In this document: positions 29,541 to 39,227 of the stretch, one piece after another
Layout: the number at the start of each line of letters is the position of its first letter
Numbering within the stretch: position 1 is the stretch's first letter
DNA from: Phlyctochytrium arcticum
Taxonomy: Eukaryota; Chytridiomycota; Chytridiomycetes; Chytridiales; Chytridiaceae
DNA length: 46,999 nt
Direction of reading: 5' to 3'
NCBI GenBank assembly: GCA_025602905.1
Contig: JAHLKI010000063.1
Span: 1 to 46,999, forward strand
Position numbers and translations under genes: made by a program
Notes under the pieces: generated by a model
Seen by the model: only the letters and a program-made list of their open reading frames with translations
Told to the model about the DNA's origin: nothing
Databases searched by the model: none

Positions 29541-29861
29541 TCAAATCACGAATGGCAACACACGCATTTGCTTCCAGTAAATATTCCCAAAATACACATG
29601 GAAAATGGATTTTTGACATGTGGAAACCCACCAATGATACGTGCCGTCACTATTCACATATGGTATACATCCATATTTCCATTCTCCGCCGAAGAAAGTG
29701 GCGGGACATACGTACCAGGTCAAGTAAAGTTCTCGCCCGTTCACGATTCCGGGGGTTTCGGGTTTAAAGGCGAAGATATTGTAGGAAAAAGGACACGACA
29801 GCGTTGGGAGATCTGCGCAGACAGGACGCAAAGTGCGGGAGTGACCAGCGAGCGGGGGCAA
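29541..29861 (-). other. Open frame of unknown status (106 codons)
   Basis: A minus-strand frame rich in aromatic residues (YLTWYVCPATFFGGEWKYG) overlaps an equally long plus-strand frame (29568-29870). Neither shows a known domain or splice support, so which strand (if any) codes cannot be decided. Confidence 0.15.
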
Positions 29862-30308
29862 CCTTTTTGAAGTACTCTGGCGGTGTCATGTTTGTTTGTT
29901 TGTGACAATCAGATGATGTTGGGTTGAATCGGTTGATGTTGGTAGTTTGAATTCGGCCTGAGGAAATATGGTCTGCACAGCCACACACGCGTCGATTCGG
30001 AGACGTCGCGTTTACGACGCGTCGGACAACAACTCCTGCCATCTTCGCTTTCAAGCAACATGACACCCGACGGCTTCTCCAAAAATGACCACCCCGACCA
30101 AGGCACACAGGTACTTATTGACCAGGTAGATTGGCCGCGTCAGCCGCTTGGCAAAAAAATGGCAGTTTGAATCTCTAGCAAGAGTGAGCAGCGGCGAGAC
30201 TAGTTGCAGCACGGATCTATATTGCTCGTGGTAGCATATAGACGTAGTATGCTTTGCGCACCCGAGCAGTAAAGAGCGGGTCACTTCATCGCTACGACCA
30301 AACGCATT
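29862..30308. other. Intergenic, nothing recognised
   Basis: No supported feature between the uncertain frame at 29.5-29.9 kb and the DGIG-family gene. Confidence 0.4.
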
Positions 30309-31757
30309 ATGGCCCAGGTTCCAGAAACAACCGTTGGCCGAGGCTGCTGCTGTTACCGATTGCTGTCGAGTGCATACTCCATTCCCCTTGTGGTTTCAAT
30401 ATTAACATCAAAATATAGAATGAGAAAACACCCCAACCCCTGCCCAGCACCCCGCCACGGCCCACTGATTCCAGCAAACCCTCTCGTCCGTCTGTATCTA
30501 ACAGGCTCACCAATAACGGTTCAATTGTGGGGACCGTAATTGTGACCAATGCGTACAAAAAGACCGTGAAGCGCCCACATCCGGAGGATCAGGTTTGTAA
30601 TCCTGTCAGTTATGCTATCTTTGACAACCTATTGACATGATTTGCTAGGCTGCTCGCGAAACAACCGTTTCATCAGAATCTACTTCGGCAATGGTAAATC
30701 TACATTGGAGAAAAAGATATAGTGTCGTATCGCTCGTGAAGGACGGCTTCCCGTTCCCGAACGCGCGTGGAAATCCTACCTTACTGGTAAAATATCAGGC
30801 CGCTGTGGTCGGCGAGGAGACGACTGCTGAGGCTGAAGGGTTTCCCGTTGGGGTCAGATCCACCAAGAACTCTTCGATGTAGACGCGGCGGTCACGTCGG
30901 AAGACGATGATTTCCTTTCATAATTCCAGACCGAGCAGCCGGCCAGTCGGGCAAGCACCCCAGAACCGACAGCTGTCTTGGCGGTTTTGGCGAAATATGC
31001 CGCGAAGGCGATCACCGACGCAGAGGTCGCCTGTGTGGTGGGATTCCCACAAAGGTGTTATTCTATGTTTGAGACCGATGTCTTCCGCAATTTTTTTGAG
31101 TCCTCAAGCACGCAGGAACTGGAGTACCGAACGCAGTTTCTGGACCGCCTCCTTGAAACGACTTTGCAATCCGGGTGGATGGACTGGACACCCGGAGAGA
31201 TTGAGAATGGCTTGATTGCCCGTACCAGGGCTGAACAGGCGGATGTGGAGTTCGCTTCCGCAATGAAGCATGACGGTATCGGGCGTCTGACCTTTGGACA
31301 GAGAGGCATGGACGTCGTGTTTTTGGAGTGCGTCGGATCGCCGACGGAGAACGACAAGAGCAAGCTAAGGGACGACACGAAGAAGGTGTTCAAGGCCCTT
31401 GGTGCAGCCGTCGACAGCCAGCGGCAGGTCGTACAGCAATTGTGTGCGGTACCAGAAACGCGGGAGAAGGCGTTTCTCCGCCTTGGGGCATTTGGCTTGG
31501 TGTGTTATCAGACAACGCTCCGGCTGTACGCCGCCAAGTACATCGACAACAAAACTGTCATCAGCGAAGTTGGGCATTACACTGTAGCGACCAACTTTGG
31601 AAACTGGGCGGAGCTTGGGGTACTCATGCGTGGAATGTTGTTGCTCCGCATCCGGCTTCATTTCCTGTACAAAGTTTTGAAGCAAATGCTCAAAACCATC
31701 CCCTCCATTCCAACTGCCGTCCTCCCCATAACGCCCGACAAAAGACGACGGTGCTAG
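30309..31757 (+). CDS. DGIG-motif fungal protein, uncharacterised (multi-exon)
   Basis: The conserved core is an exon from about 30930 (acceptor TTCCAG) to the stop at 31757. It reads VACVVGFPQ, then FFESSSTQELEYRTQFL, AMKHDGIGRLTF, DVVFLECVGSP and DKSKLRDDTKK, and ends with helices (VCYQTTLRLYAAKY). Upstream, an intron at 30593-30648 and an exon from 30649 are likely; a possible first exon starts at ATG 30309. The join between about 30850 and 30930 is out of phase in my model, so an intron or a frameshift is missing. The DGI...E.G...DKSK..D..K pattern resembles a family common in fungal genomes and in Crinkler-type effector C-termini, and an Asp-Glu-Lys arrangement could be nuclease-like (inference). 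A paralogue lies at 36.6-37.1 kb on the other strand. Confidence 0.5.
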
Positions 31758-32935
31758 TGCCTTCTACCATGAATTGTCCCAATCTGGTACGCGCCCGTTC
31801 CGCTTGCATTTTGTTTGTTAGTGCCTCTGCTGCACTTCTGCAATGCTCTCTTCCGCGCTTGATCGCTCTCTTCTGGCGGCCATAACGTGGTGTAATCGTC
31901 GAGAAATCAGCCTTTTTAAATGGATGCAGATTGCAGACCCACTTATTGCTAGATCGGGTTTAAAGCCATCATTTTTGGCCCCCTCCCCTCCCGATTTAAA
32001 CTCGCATATATCCTTGTATTTTGTTGCCCCATTATTGATAGTTATATACTTAGGAGAAGCCGCTATAAGTGCCATTGTTCGTCAGTTAGTGATGACATAC
32101 CTGTCAAATTGTGGACGGTTTGCTGAACTGGATGTCAGAAAGGTATCATAACAGGAAAAATGAGTACGGGGTTTCCATGCAGATGACAAAGTATTTTGCT
32201 GACATCCACCAGACCCGGCAGGAGGAAATTGTCTAATCTCTCCCCCGCCTCCCCCACATTCCGTGTTGTTTGGATTGCCATCACAGCTATATCCTGCACT
32301 CAATCAGAATGCCAGTAAAGGCGCCAGCAATAATAGAGTAAGGTGGCCTGATTCGGAGTAAACCGAAAAGGTCAGATGGAGAACGAACAGACCTCCCACA
32401 GGGGAAAGAGATTACTCTCATCCCGGGAAAAAGACGCTGGGATAGAGGATAGATCAGCCGGAAATCCAGGAAAGATGACTCCCAAGGATATGAAGCGAAT
32501 GGAGGTCACTAATGCGTGGTTGCTGCGGTTTCCGGCAAACGGAGCGTACCATGTGGCAACGGACCCCGTATGAAGAGAAATCATTCAGGATCACTGATAT
32601 ATCCACTGTCTTTCGAGTTGAACGCGTCAGAACCAACAGCGACTACTGATGGCTGTTGAGATGTCTATGCTGCCATTGACCATGGGACGTGGGAGCTTAA
32701 CAGATGCGCAGTCAATTTGTGCTCGTGATTGTATGTTTAGCATTCGCGTCGCTCGATGAGCAGAAATATATTCGACAGTACTCGTTTTAACGGAGGCCAC
32801 ATCGTCCAATGTTCTTCCCGTTTCCCATCAGAGAAAAAAGTGCTTTAAATACTATGGCCAAATAAAATGTCGTTAGATTTGCTCAGAAAAGTGTCAGAGG
32901 AGCAGGCCACATATACAAGGACACCAAACCAGCTC
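31758..32935. other. Intergenic, nothing recognised
   Basis: Only short frames without motifs. No supported feature. Confidence 0.45.
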
Positions 32936-32977
32936 TGTCACAGTGCAGACTCTAAGCTTAGAGTCTGCACTGTGACA
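32936..32977. repeat. 42-bp perfect palindrome
   Basis: Two 21-bp arms (TGTCACAGTGCAGACTCTAA plus G, and complement) meet at AAGCTT without a spacer. The outer 13 bases share the consensus TGTCRCAGTGCAG with the palindrome at 24257-24297. Confidence 0.97.
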
Positions 32978-33293
32978 CGACTTGCATTTGGTTCCTACCA
33001 AAGTGGTCTCGAGAGGGTAGGTACCCAAGTGTTCCGTCGTTTTGGACCATGCATCCCACTGCCGCCGTACCCTCGCACCAATGAATGTATTCCCTCTGCC
33101 ATCGAGAGTATGCTTTTTCGGTGTTGGCATTTCTGGTCGCTCTGGCTTGCCGAGTGGTTGAGGCTACTGACTGTTGTTCCCAATATCGGGCATGGTCCTC
33201 GGGAGATAATGCTGCAATTTCTTCTGCAGTCAATGCTATCTCATGGTACATATACAGGGGAACCCCCTGCACCTTTCTGGCTCTTCGTGGCAT
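32958..33293 (-). pseudogene. Possible N-terminal fragment of a Crypton/tyrosine-recombinase-like protein
   Basis: A 111-codon frame contains TRNANTEKAYSRWQREYIHW followed by CEG and NDGTLGYLPSRDHF. This resembles the SAM-like core-binding domain at the start of fungal Crypton-type recombinases (N-T-x-K-x-Y followed by a WC pair). The frame terminates inside the palindrome at 32936-32977, with no catalytic half beyond it. Weak similarity from memory. Confidence 0.3.
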
Positions 33294-33866
33294 GATGGAT
33301 AGGCTGAAATGGCATTCAGATGTATATTAATAAGTTTGTCCGACATTATAAACAAAGCTCGCCAGCAAGCACATACATTCAGCTACGGAACAAAATCAAC
33401 TCCTATGATACAGCAAAAGATGATAATGCGGTAGGTAGAAAGAGAACGAGCCTGAAATATAGGTGAGGACGTTGTCACAAAGCAATGCTGGAAATGCGAG
33501 CGGAGTTTGGCGGAGTTGAAAGCCCATTGAAGTTGTGAGCCCGGCGCGTCCTGGACTCTTTTTAGGTACCCAGAAAGCTACAGAAATTCCATGGCATTAA
33601 ACAGAGCTGGTAGAAGTGCAACAGCGCATTATTGAAGGATTTCCATGTATTGAAAACGATTTTGCGGCTAGTCTATATAGTCCAGTACATAGTCAAGTCT
33701 ATTGGAGGTGGCTGTGCACCTGATGGACTGTCATCACCAATGCGCTCTGATTGGCTGGCGACCACTGGCGACCGCCTCGCCGCGAGAAGTATAAATCAAG
33801 AGAGGTTCCTTCCCCACCCCTTCCTTATTCCCTACTACTGCACCTCCAACACAAAAATAGAGGGAA
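33294..33866. other. Upstream region of the monooxygenase gene
   Basis: No coding feature. Bases 33781-33866, just before the ATG, include CT-rich leader sequence (CCTTCCTTATTCCC) and TATAAAT at about 33790, a plausible TATA box about 75 bp upstream of the start codon. Confidence 0.4.
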
Positions 33867-35668
33867 ATGCCATCTACTGCAGCAGTCATTGGGGCGGGCC
33901 CTTCGGGTCTCGTCGCCTGCAAAGAGCTTGTGGCCGCCGGATTCAGCGTTACCGTCTATGACCGGGGCGACCGGATCGGAGGACTCTGGGCCTATTCTGA
34001 GGATCCCCAGCAACCTTCCGTCATGCGACAAACCGTTCTAAATCTCAGTCGAGCTCAGGTCAGGCACGATGGCGTTACATCTTCTGGCAAGTTTTCCATG
34101 CTAATTTATTTTCCCCAACCGTAGATGGTTTTTAGTGATTTCCCATTCAGTAAAGGTGTGTACGCACATCATGACAAAGGAACAAATGACTTAATATCAG
34201 ACCCTGTGAAAAACAGACCATCCACACTACCCTACTCACCAGGCATATGAAGAATATCTGGAATCTTACGCCCGCCATTTTGACCTTTATCGGCACATTC
34301 GTTTCCAGACCTCCGTCACTGCAGTTCAACCTATAGAAAACGGCCGATGGATCGTTTCCAGCAAAAGCACCGATGATACCAAATCAACCGAGGATACGTT
34401 TGATCGGCTCGTTGTCGCGGCTGGCCAAAATCAAGTTCCCTTTATGCCCCAAACTCCCGGTTTGCAAGACTTCAAAGGCACCATCATTCACTCGGTCAAC
34501 TACAAAACGTTAGTATTTCGTTTTCCACCTGCATAAGTTCTGGGAATCAGTAGCTAATAAAGTCGTATAGGCACGAACCATTCAATGGAGCTCGCGCATT
34601 GGTAGTTGGTGTCGCCAACAGTGGAGCCGATGTAGCCGTTGATCTGGCCGGAAATGCCGAGACTGTTTTTATGTCGGGCAGACATGGAATATGGCTGGTA
34701 AAGCATCAAATCAGTCACTTAGTGCATTGAGGGCCATTCATGACTGACCATATCTCATCAGTTTCCCCGCTTCTTATTATACGGAAAACCATTGGATCAT
34801 ATGCACTCTCGCAAATCATTGGAATTTCCTTCATGGATGACAGACTTTTTCATGCGCTGTCTGTCCCGATTCATGGTGGGCGACTTGTCAAAATTCCGCC
34901 TGAATTCCAACATACGCCCAACCACCATTAATCCCGTTGTCAATGATCATCTGGCTAGTCACCTTGCGACCGGCCGGGTCCTGAGTCGACCTGATATCAA
35001 ACAATTACACCCAAATGAGGTCGAGGTATGTCACAATAACAAGTTTGCAACAATTGACGAATTCTGATTCGCTTTCCGTACAGTTTGTAGATGGCACCCG
35101 CGGGCGAATTGACACCATCATTTACTGCACAGGATTCCAACGCGTCTTCCCGTTCCTCCCTTCCCTCACCATGACCGGTCAAACATCTCCCGGCTCACCA
35201 ACCCTCTCCCTCTACAAACGCATCATCCCCATACAACATCCGACGCTCGCCTTCGTAGGCCATATCCATGGTCTAGCCTTACCCGCCGTAGCCGAACTCC
35301 AAGCACGCTGGGTCGCCCGCCTCTTTTCTGGATCCTTAAATCTACCAAGCCAACCCTACATGCAACAAGAAATTGACCAACACTTTACCTGGACCGCCAA
35401 GAATACCCACGGAAAACTCAGTACGTGTGAAGTGCCCGCCTTTGCCTACATGGAATCGCTAGCGGCCGATATCGGCTGCAGGCCCAAGACATCAGCGCTT
35501 TGGTGGCATAAACCACAGCTCCGTAAACTAGTCATCTCGGGGACGTTTAATCCGCATCAGTATCGCCTTTCTGGACATGGGATGTGGGAGGGTGCTGAGA
35601 ATGCTGTATTTGATGTGTGTGGCGTGGAAAAGTCAAGGCGATGGGGCTGGCTTGCTAGATTCTGGTAG
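33867..35668 (+). CDS. Flavin-containing monooxygenase (six exons)
   Basis: Exons are 33867-34058, 34125-34155, 34217-34508, 34571-34697, 34762-35025 and 35084-35668, with introns of 58-66 bp. All junctions are GT-AG and in phase, giving 496 residues. The enzyme uses FAD and NADPH to oxygenate soft nucleophiles (N or S). Visible motifs: FAD-binding GAGPSG (residues about 9-14), the FMO fingerprint FKGTIIHSVNY (about 160-170), a nucleotide-binding GVANSGAD (about 182; the usual second Gly is Ala) and CTGF near the C-terminal half (about 317). SDFPF follows exon 1. The reading frame is complete and undamaged. A broken duplicate carrying intron 5 lies at 22440-22770. Substrate unknown. Confidence 0.93.
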
Positions 35669-36152
35669 TATTGCTTGAGGTTACACTCCATGATAGTTAG
35701 TTTAGGCCACAGGGATAATTTGTAACTCAAAGACTTTTACATACATTACATACACTCAATGCCTCCATTACACATGTCTTTATGTCACGAATCTCCTGAG
35801 GAAGGATATCCAAATTTTCATATTTCGCCTACTTGTCTCCTAGATGTCAACCAGAGTAATGGACGTATTTCAAACATCACCTTTCACTATGCGAAAATGC
35901 AGTCCACTTTTCCGGTATCATACTGATCCTCCCAGAAGGGCACATCCCGCTCCAGCATAATCCTTCAGACTTTTAGTACGCCCTACACAAGAAATTTCTG
36001 AACAAAATTTCGACGAATCGAAAATCGAAAATCTGCAAAACACAATTGTAACGCAGCTCAGATCATATGCTAACACAGAGAGTGAAATTGTAGAAACAAA
36101 CAGGAAACAATTGTAATTTAACAAAATGCAGAAATAAAAACAATTGCGACAA
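35669..36152. other. Convergent 3' intergenic region
   Basis: AT-rich sequence between the monooxygenase stop and the stop of the minus-strand ART-like gene. No feature recognised. Confidence 0.5.
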
Positions 36153-37129
36153 TCAAATATCCACCAGCCAAGTGTCGTGCCAGAATTGGTCAAGCATACC
36201 TACGACGGCCTCATTAACAAATGCGTGCTGATAGCACGGATCACCACCAGGAGGAGGAGGAGGAAGGGTTGGTAGATTTCCACTTGCGTGGTAGGGGCGA
36301 AGCGTACGGGCGACTTCGGGTGCTGGGTCACTGGTCCTAAATCCGCAAATCGGGCCGTAAATGACGTCGTTTGCTCTGGTTCTGGGATCAAGAAGAGATG
36401 CCAGGGTGTGGAAGTTGTAGTGGCAGAAGTCCTGCCAATCACTGTCCGCACTCTCAAACCGGTATGTTCGCATAGTGCTCATATGCGTCAATGAAATTTT
36501 GAACAAAAGCACTGCTGCATCATCGCGGAGAGCACGTTGCGCCCAATAAAAGGTAAAATCGAGGTGAGCCGTGGTATAGAACCCTCCGCGAGTGGAGAAC
36601 TCGCTGTTTCACCGGCACAACCAGAGAGTAATTCCACCCAATATGAATGACGGTAAAAATCGCCTTTTGGTAACGTGCACTAGCACAAGACAGCCGGGTT
36701 CTGTCTCTCTCAGGGTCTTGAATTTCTCCTCAGCCTCCTCCGCGGTGAGGAACGACTCGGAAGGCAGGGCCAACTGGTCCTCGCGGACCTTGGCTTTGTC
36801 TTGGTGTCCGATAGGCCCGGCACACTCAAAAAACATGACATCCGCCCGCATATTGCAAAGGAGCAGGGTTCCAATGCCATCGTGTTTCATTGCCGGAGCA
36901 GTGTTTTGCGCCGCTCTTGACCGCGACATCAGTCTATTTTCCACTTCTCCCGATGTCCATGATAGCTAGGGAAAGCAAAAGATGCTTTCCAAAACCCGAT
37001 CCCAAAATACGGATCGATATTCAAGCTCACTAACGCAAGCCTGGGGCTCGCTGCTGGTTGTTGTGACCCCGCTTCTTCCGCTGCTGGTGCCGGGCCTCGC
37101 GCGATCTCTGCCCACGACCCGTACTCCAT
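36153..37129 (-). pseudogene. DGIG-family / ADP-ribosyltransferase-like (DUF3990-like) fusion with one in-frame TGA
   Basis: Proposed exons: one ending with the 99 bases from ATG 37129, then a GTGAGC...CCCTAG intron of about 70 bp, then 36960-36153. A further upstream exon is likely, since TTCTTTCTCAG precedes the ATG. Exon 2 opens with WTSGEVENRLMSRSRA and AMKHDGIG, DVMFFECAGP and DKAKVRED, matching the gene at 30309-31757. It then runs into a second domain: VHVTKRR, FILGGITL, and, past a single in-frame TGA (36611-36609), RGGFYTTAHLDF, DSDWQDFCHYNF and NDVIYGPICG. These parallel DUF3990-type ADP-ribosyltransferase-like folds (GFY.T, W.DF...N, D.I.GP). The TGA is the only break in 260 codons. 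Either a recent nonsense mutation or readthrough. A toxin- or effector-like role is inferred, not shown. Confidence 0.6.
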
Positions 37130-37441
37130 GAATGGGACGAACTGAGAAAGAAAAGTATGAGTGACGTAAACTTAAAGGGGATAAGTGAAGGAGACTGAGG
37201 AAAAGTGGACAAAGTAGAACAAGTACTGGGGAGAGAAGAGACGAGAATTGTGATCAAGGTGTGGTGGTCCAAAAGCACGCCAAATACGCCGAACTATCAC
37301 AATTGCTGGTTAGGAAATGCTACCACGACTTGGCCAACCGTTGGTTGCTGCTTCTTCAGCTCATCCTGATACGCCGCTAGTGACATGTCCTTATGTCTGC
37401 ACTCTGCATCCATGGCTTCCGCAATCACCTTACCAATTCGG

Positions 37442-39159
37442 CTAGGAGGTCGGTGCCGAAGACTTTGAGTGTGCCTTCCTCAAACAGTGGCACCTCGCGC
37501 GGCAGCGGAAGAGCAGTTCTGAGTTGATTTCGGGTTCAGTCGTGAGCGTTTCGAAAAAGGCACATCCCCCGTCCTTAAACCTGTGCTGGGCCACAAGCTC
37601 CTTGAACCGCCCCAATGTTCGACTCAATTTGTGCCCTTATGTTGGTCGGGACTTTGGTAGGGGAAGGGGGAGGATGATTATGAACACCGACTGATAAAAC
37701 CATCACGTACAAAGATTCGGGGTCCAAAGGGGTAATTTTGCAAGAAACTTTTGGTGTATCGGCCATCGGTTCCCTTGTGCATTACAACTAGAGTTGAACA
37801 TTGAGCAATGCGAAACGTTGACAGAAAAATCGAGACTTACGGCAGTGTTCACGGTGGGTTGCGGTGCTGTGCACAATTCCGCACCCATCCGCAACCTCGT
37901 CCACGACGGCAGGTCGCATCTGCGCGGATCAAATTTCCAAGATGACCGATATCCAACTTTGATGGGACGGCAGTGTACATATGGCCCTCATTCGGGAGCC
38001 ATTGGTCGCAACCCAAAAAATGTGGGGATAGTCCATGCTGCTCTGTTGCACAATGCCATCAGAGGCAATCCCTGAAAGTCTCGGCAAAGGTCCTACCCTT
38101 GCATTCTGTCGCTTAGCAATCGATCCAGAACATCCTTTCCACTTTCGGTAACAAACGGGCACTTAGTGGACGCAGAGGCTGCAAAAAAGCTGATAGAGAG
38201 TCAAGCACTTTGTCTTCAGATCATTGAAATAGTCACTTACACGTTAGTTCCATACAAAGGTCCGTGGTCTCCAGACCCTTCGAAGTGAGGAAACGCGTTT
38301 GGATCCTTGGGGTCCACATGGTCGTGGCTAGCGGTTCTAACAGCTTCGCTCGCATGCTCACAGAGCTTTATCCTTTGACAGGTCTTGCCTTCGCGTTTCA
38401 CCTAGGACCCCATCAGTGGGATTCAAGCTGTTTTGAGTAAGCTACACCCACCTTCTCGTCAAGGTAATGACAAGTGACCATATTGCTACCACCCGGGTCC
38501 CCGCTAGAATATTGTATATCCTTAAAAGCCGCAGTTGGGGTTTTCCACCCAGCTGTATGATATAGCACCGCGGTGCCGCCACCCTTGGAAGTTGGCGGAT
38601 ATTCTAACGGTTCGTTCGCCAGTATCAACTTCTCCGCGTGCAGACGTTGGAAGGCGTGCAGACGTTGGAAGATCTTGTAGTTGATTGGTTCCGGCCGTTC
38701 TTCATCAGAAAGAATCTGAAAGAAAAGTACACATATGAGCTTCGTCTGATTCAAAGATAACTCTGACTGATCATTCTGTACCTGGATCTCAGTGGTCAAG
38801 TCGACCGTTGCTGTAGCTATCTCTGGGATTCTTGCACCTGGTCGATTGACAGAAATTTAAGATTACTCATAAGAAAAAGTTGCAAAGATCTGATTTACCT
38901 CATCTGACCACAGATCAACAGCCTTGAGTTCCTGCAGTTCATGGCCAAGATGCGTTCTTCCCGTGTATTCTTATGGGCGATTTGCGATGTGAATTTGGCA
39001 AGATGGCCAGACCGCCAAAAACCAAGTACAAGCAGGCGCACAGTCATCCAAGCAGATTCGCAGAATCCGCTCAATTTGCTCCTCCTCAAGAATCAGAATA
39101 TATAATCCCCCAATTGAGGTTTCTTGAGATATCACGGTATAGTTTGAAGCTCGCAGCAA
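37442..39159 (-). CDS. Multi-exon gene with Cys/His (HNHPPP) motif, structure uncertain
   Basis: Good exons are 38452-38715 (ILSDEERPEPINYKIF to TCHYLDEK) and 38243-38401 (VKREGKTCQRIKLCEHAS), joined in phase across a 50-bp intron. An upstream exon ends near 38782 (VDLTTEIQ before GTACAG). Earlier sequence at 39159-38890 (YILILEEEQIERIL) may belong to it. Downstream come KCPFVTESGKDVLDRLL (about 38160) and ITPLDPESLY with HNHPPPSPTKVP (about 37700-37640), then LGRFKELVAQHRFKDGG (about 37615). The C...C...HNHPPP order recalls uncharacterised zinc-finger proteins that are abundant in fungal genomes and often linked to transposons. Several joins are out of phase in my reading, so exons or bases are missing. 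A possible neighbour-to-neighbour overlap with the 37129 gene's upstream exon exists. Confidence 0.4.
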
Positions 39160-39227
39160 CTTAGGACGAATCGTTGCACATCAATTGGACCCTCTCTGAA
39201 CAACTTGCCCAGAATCTGCATCCAGTT

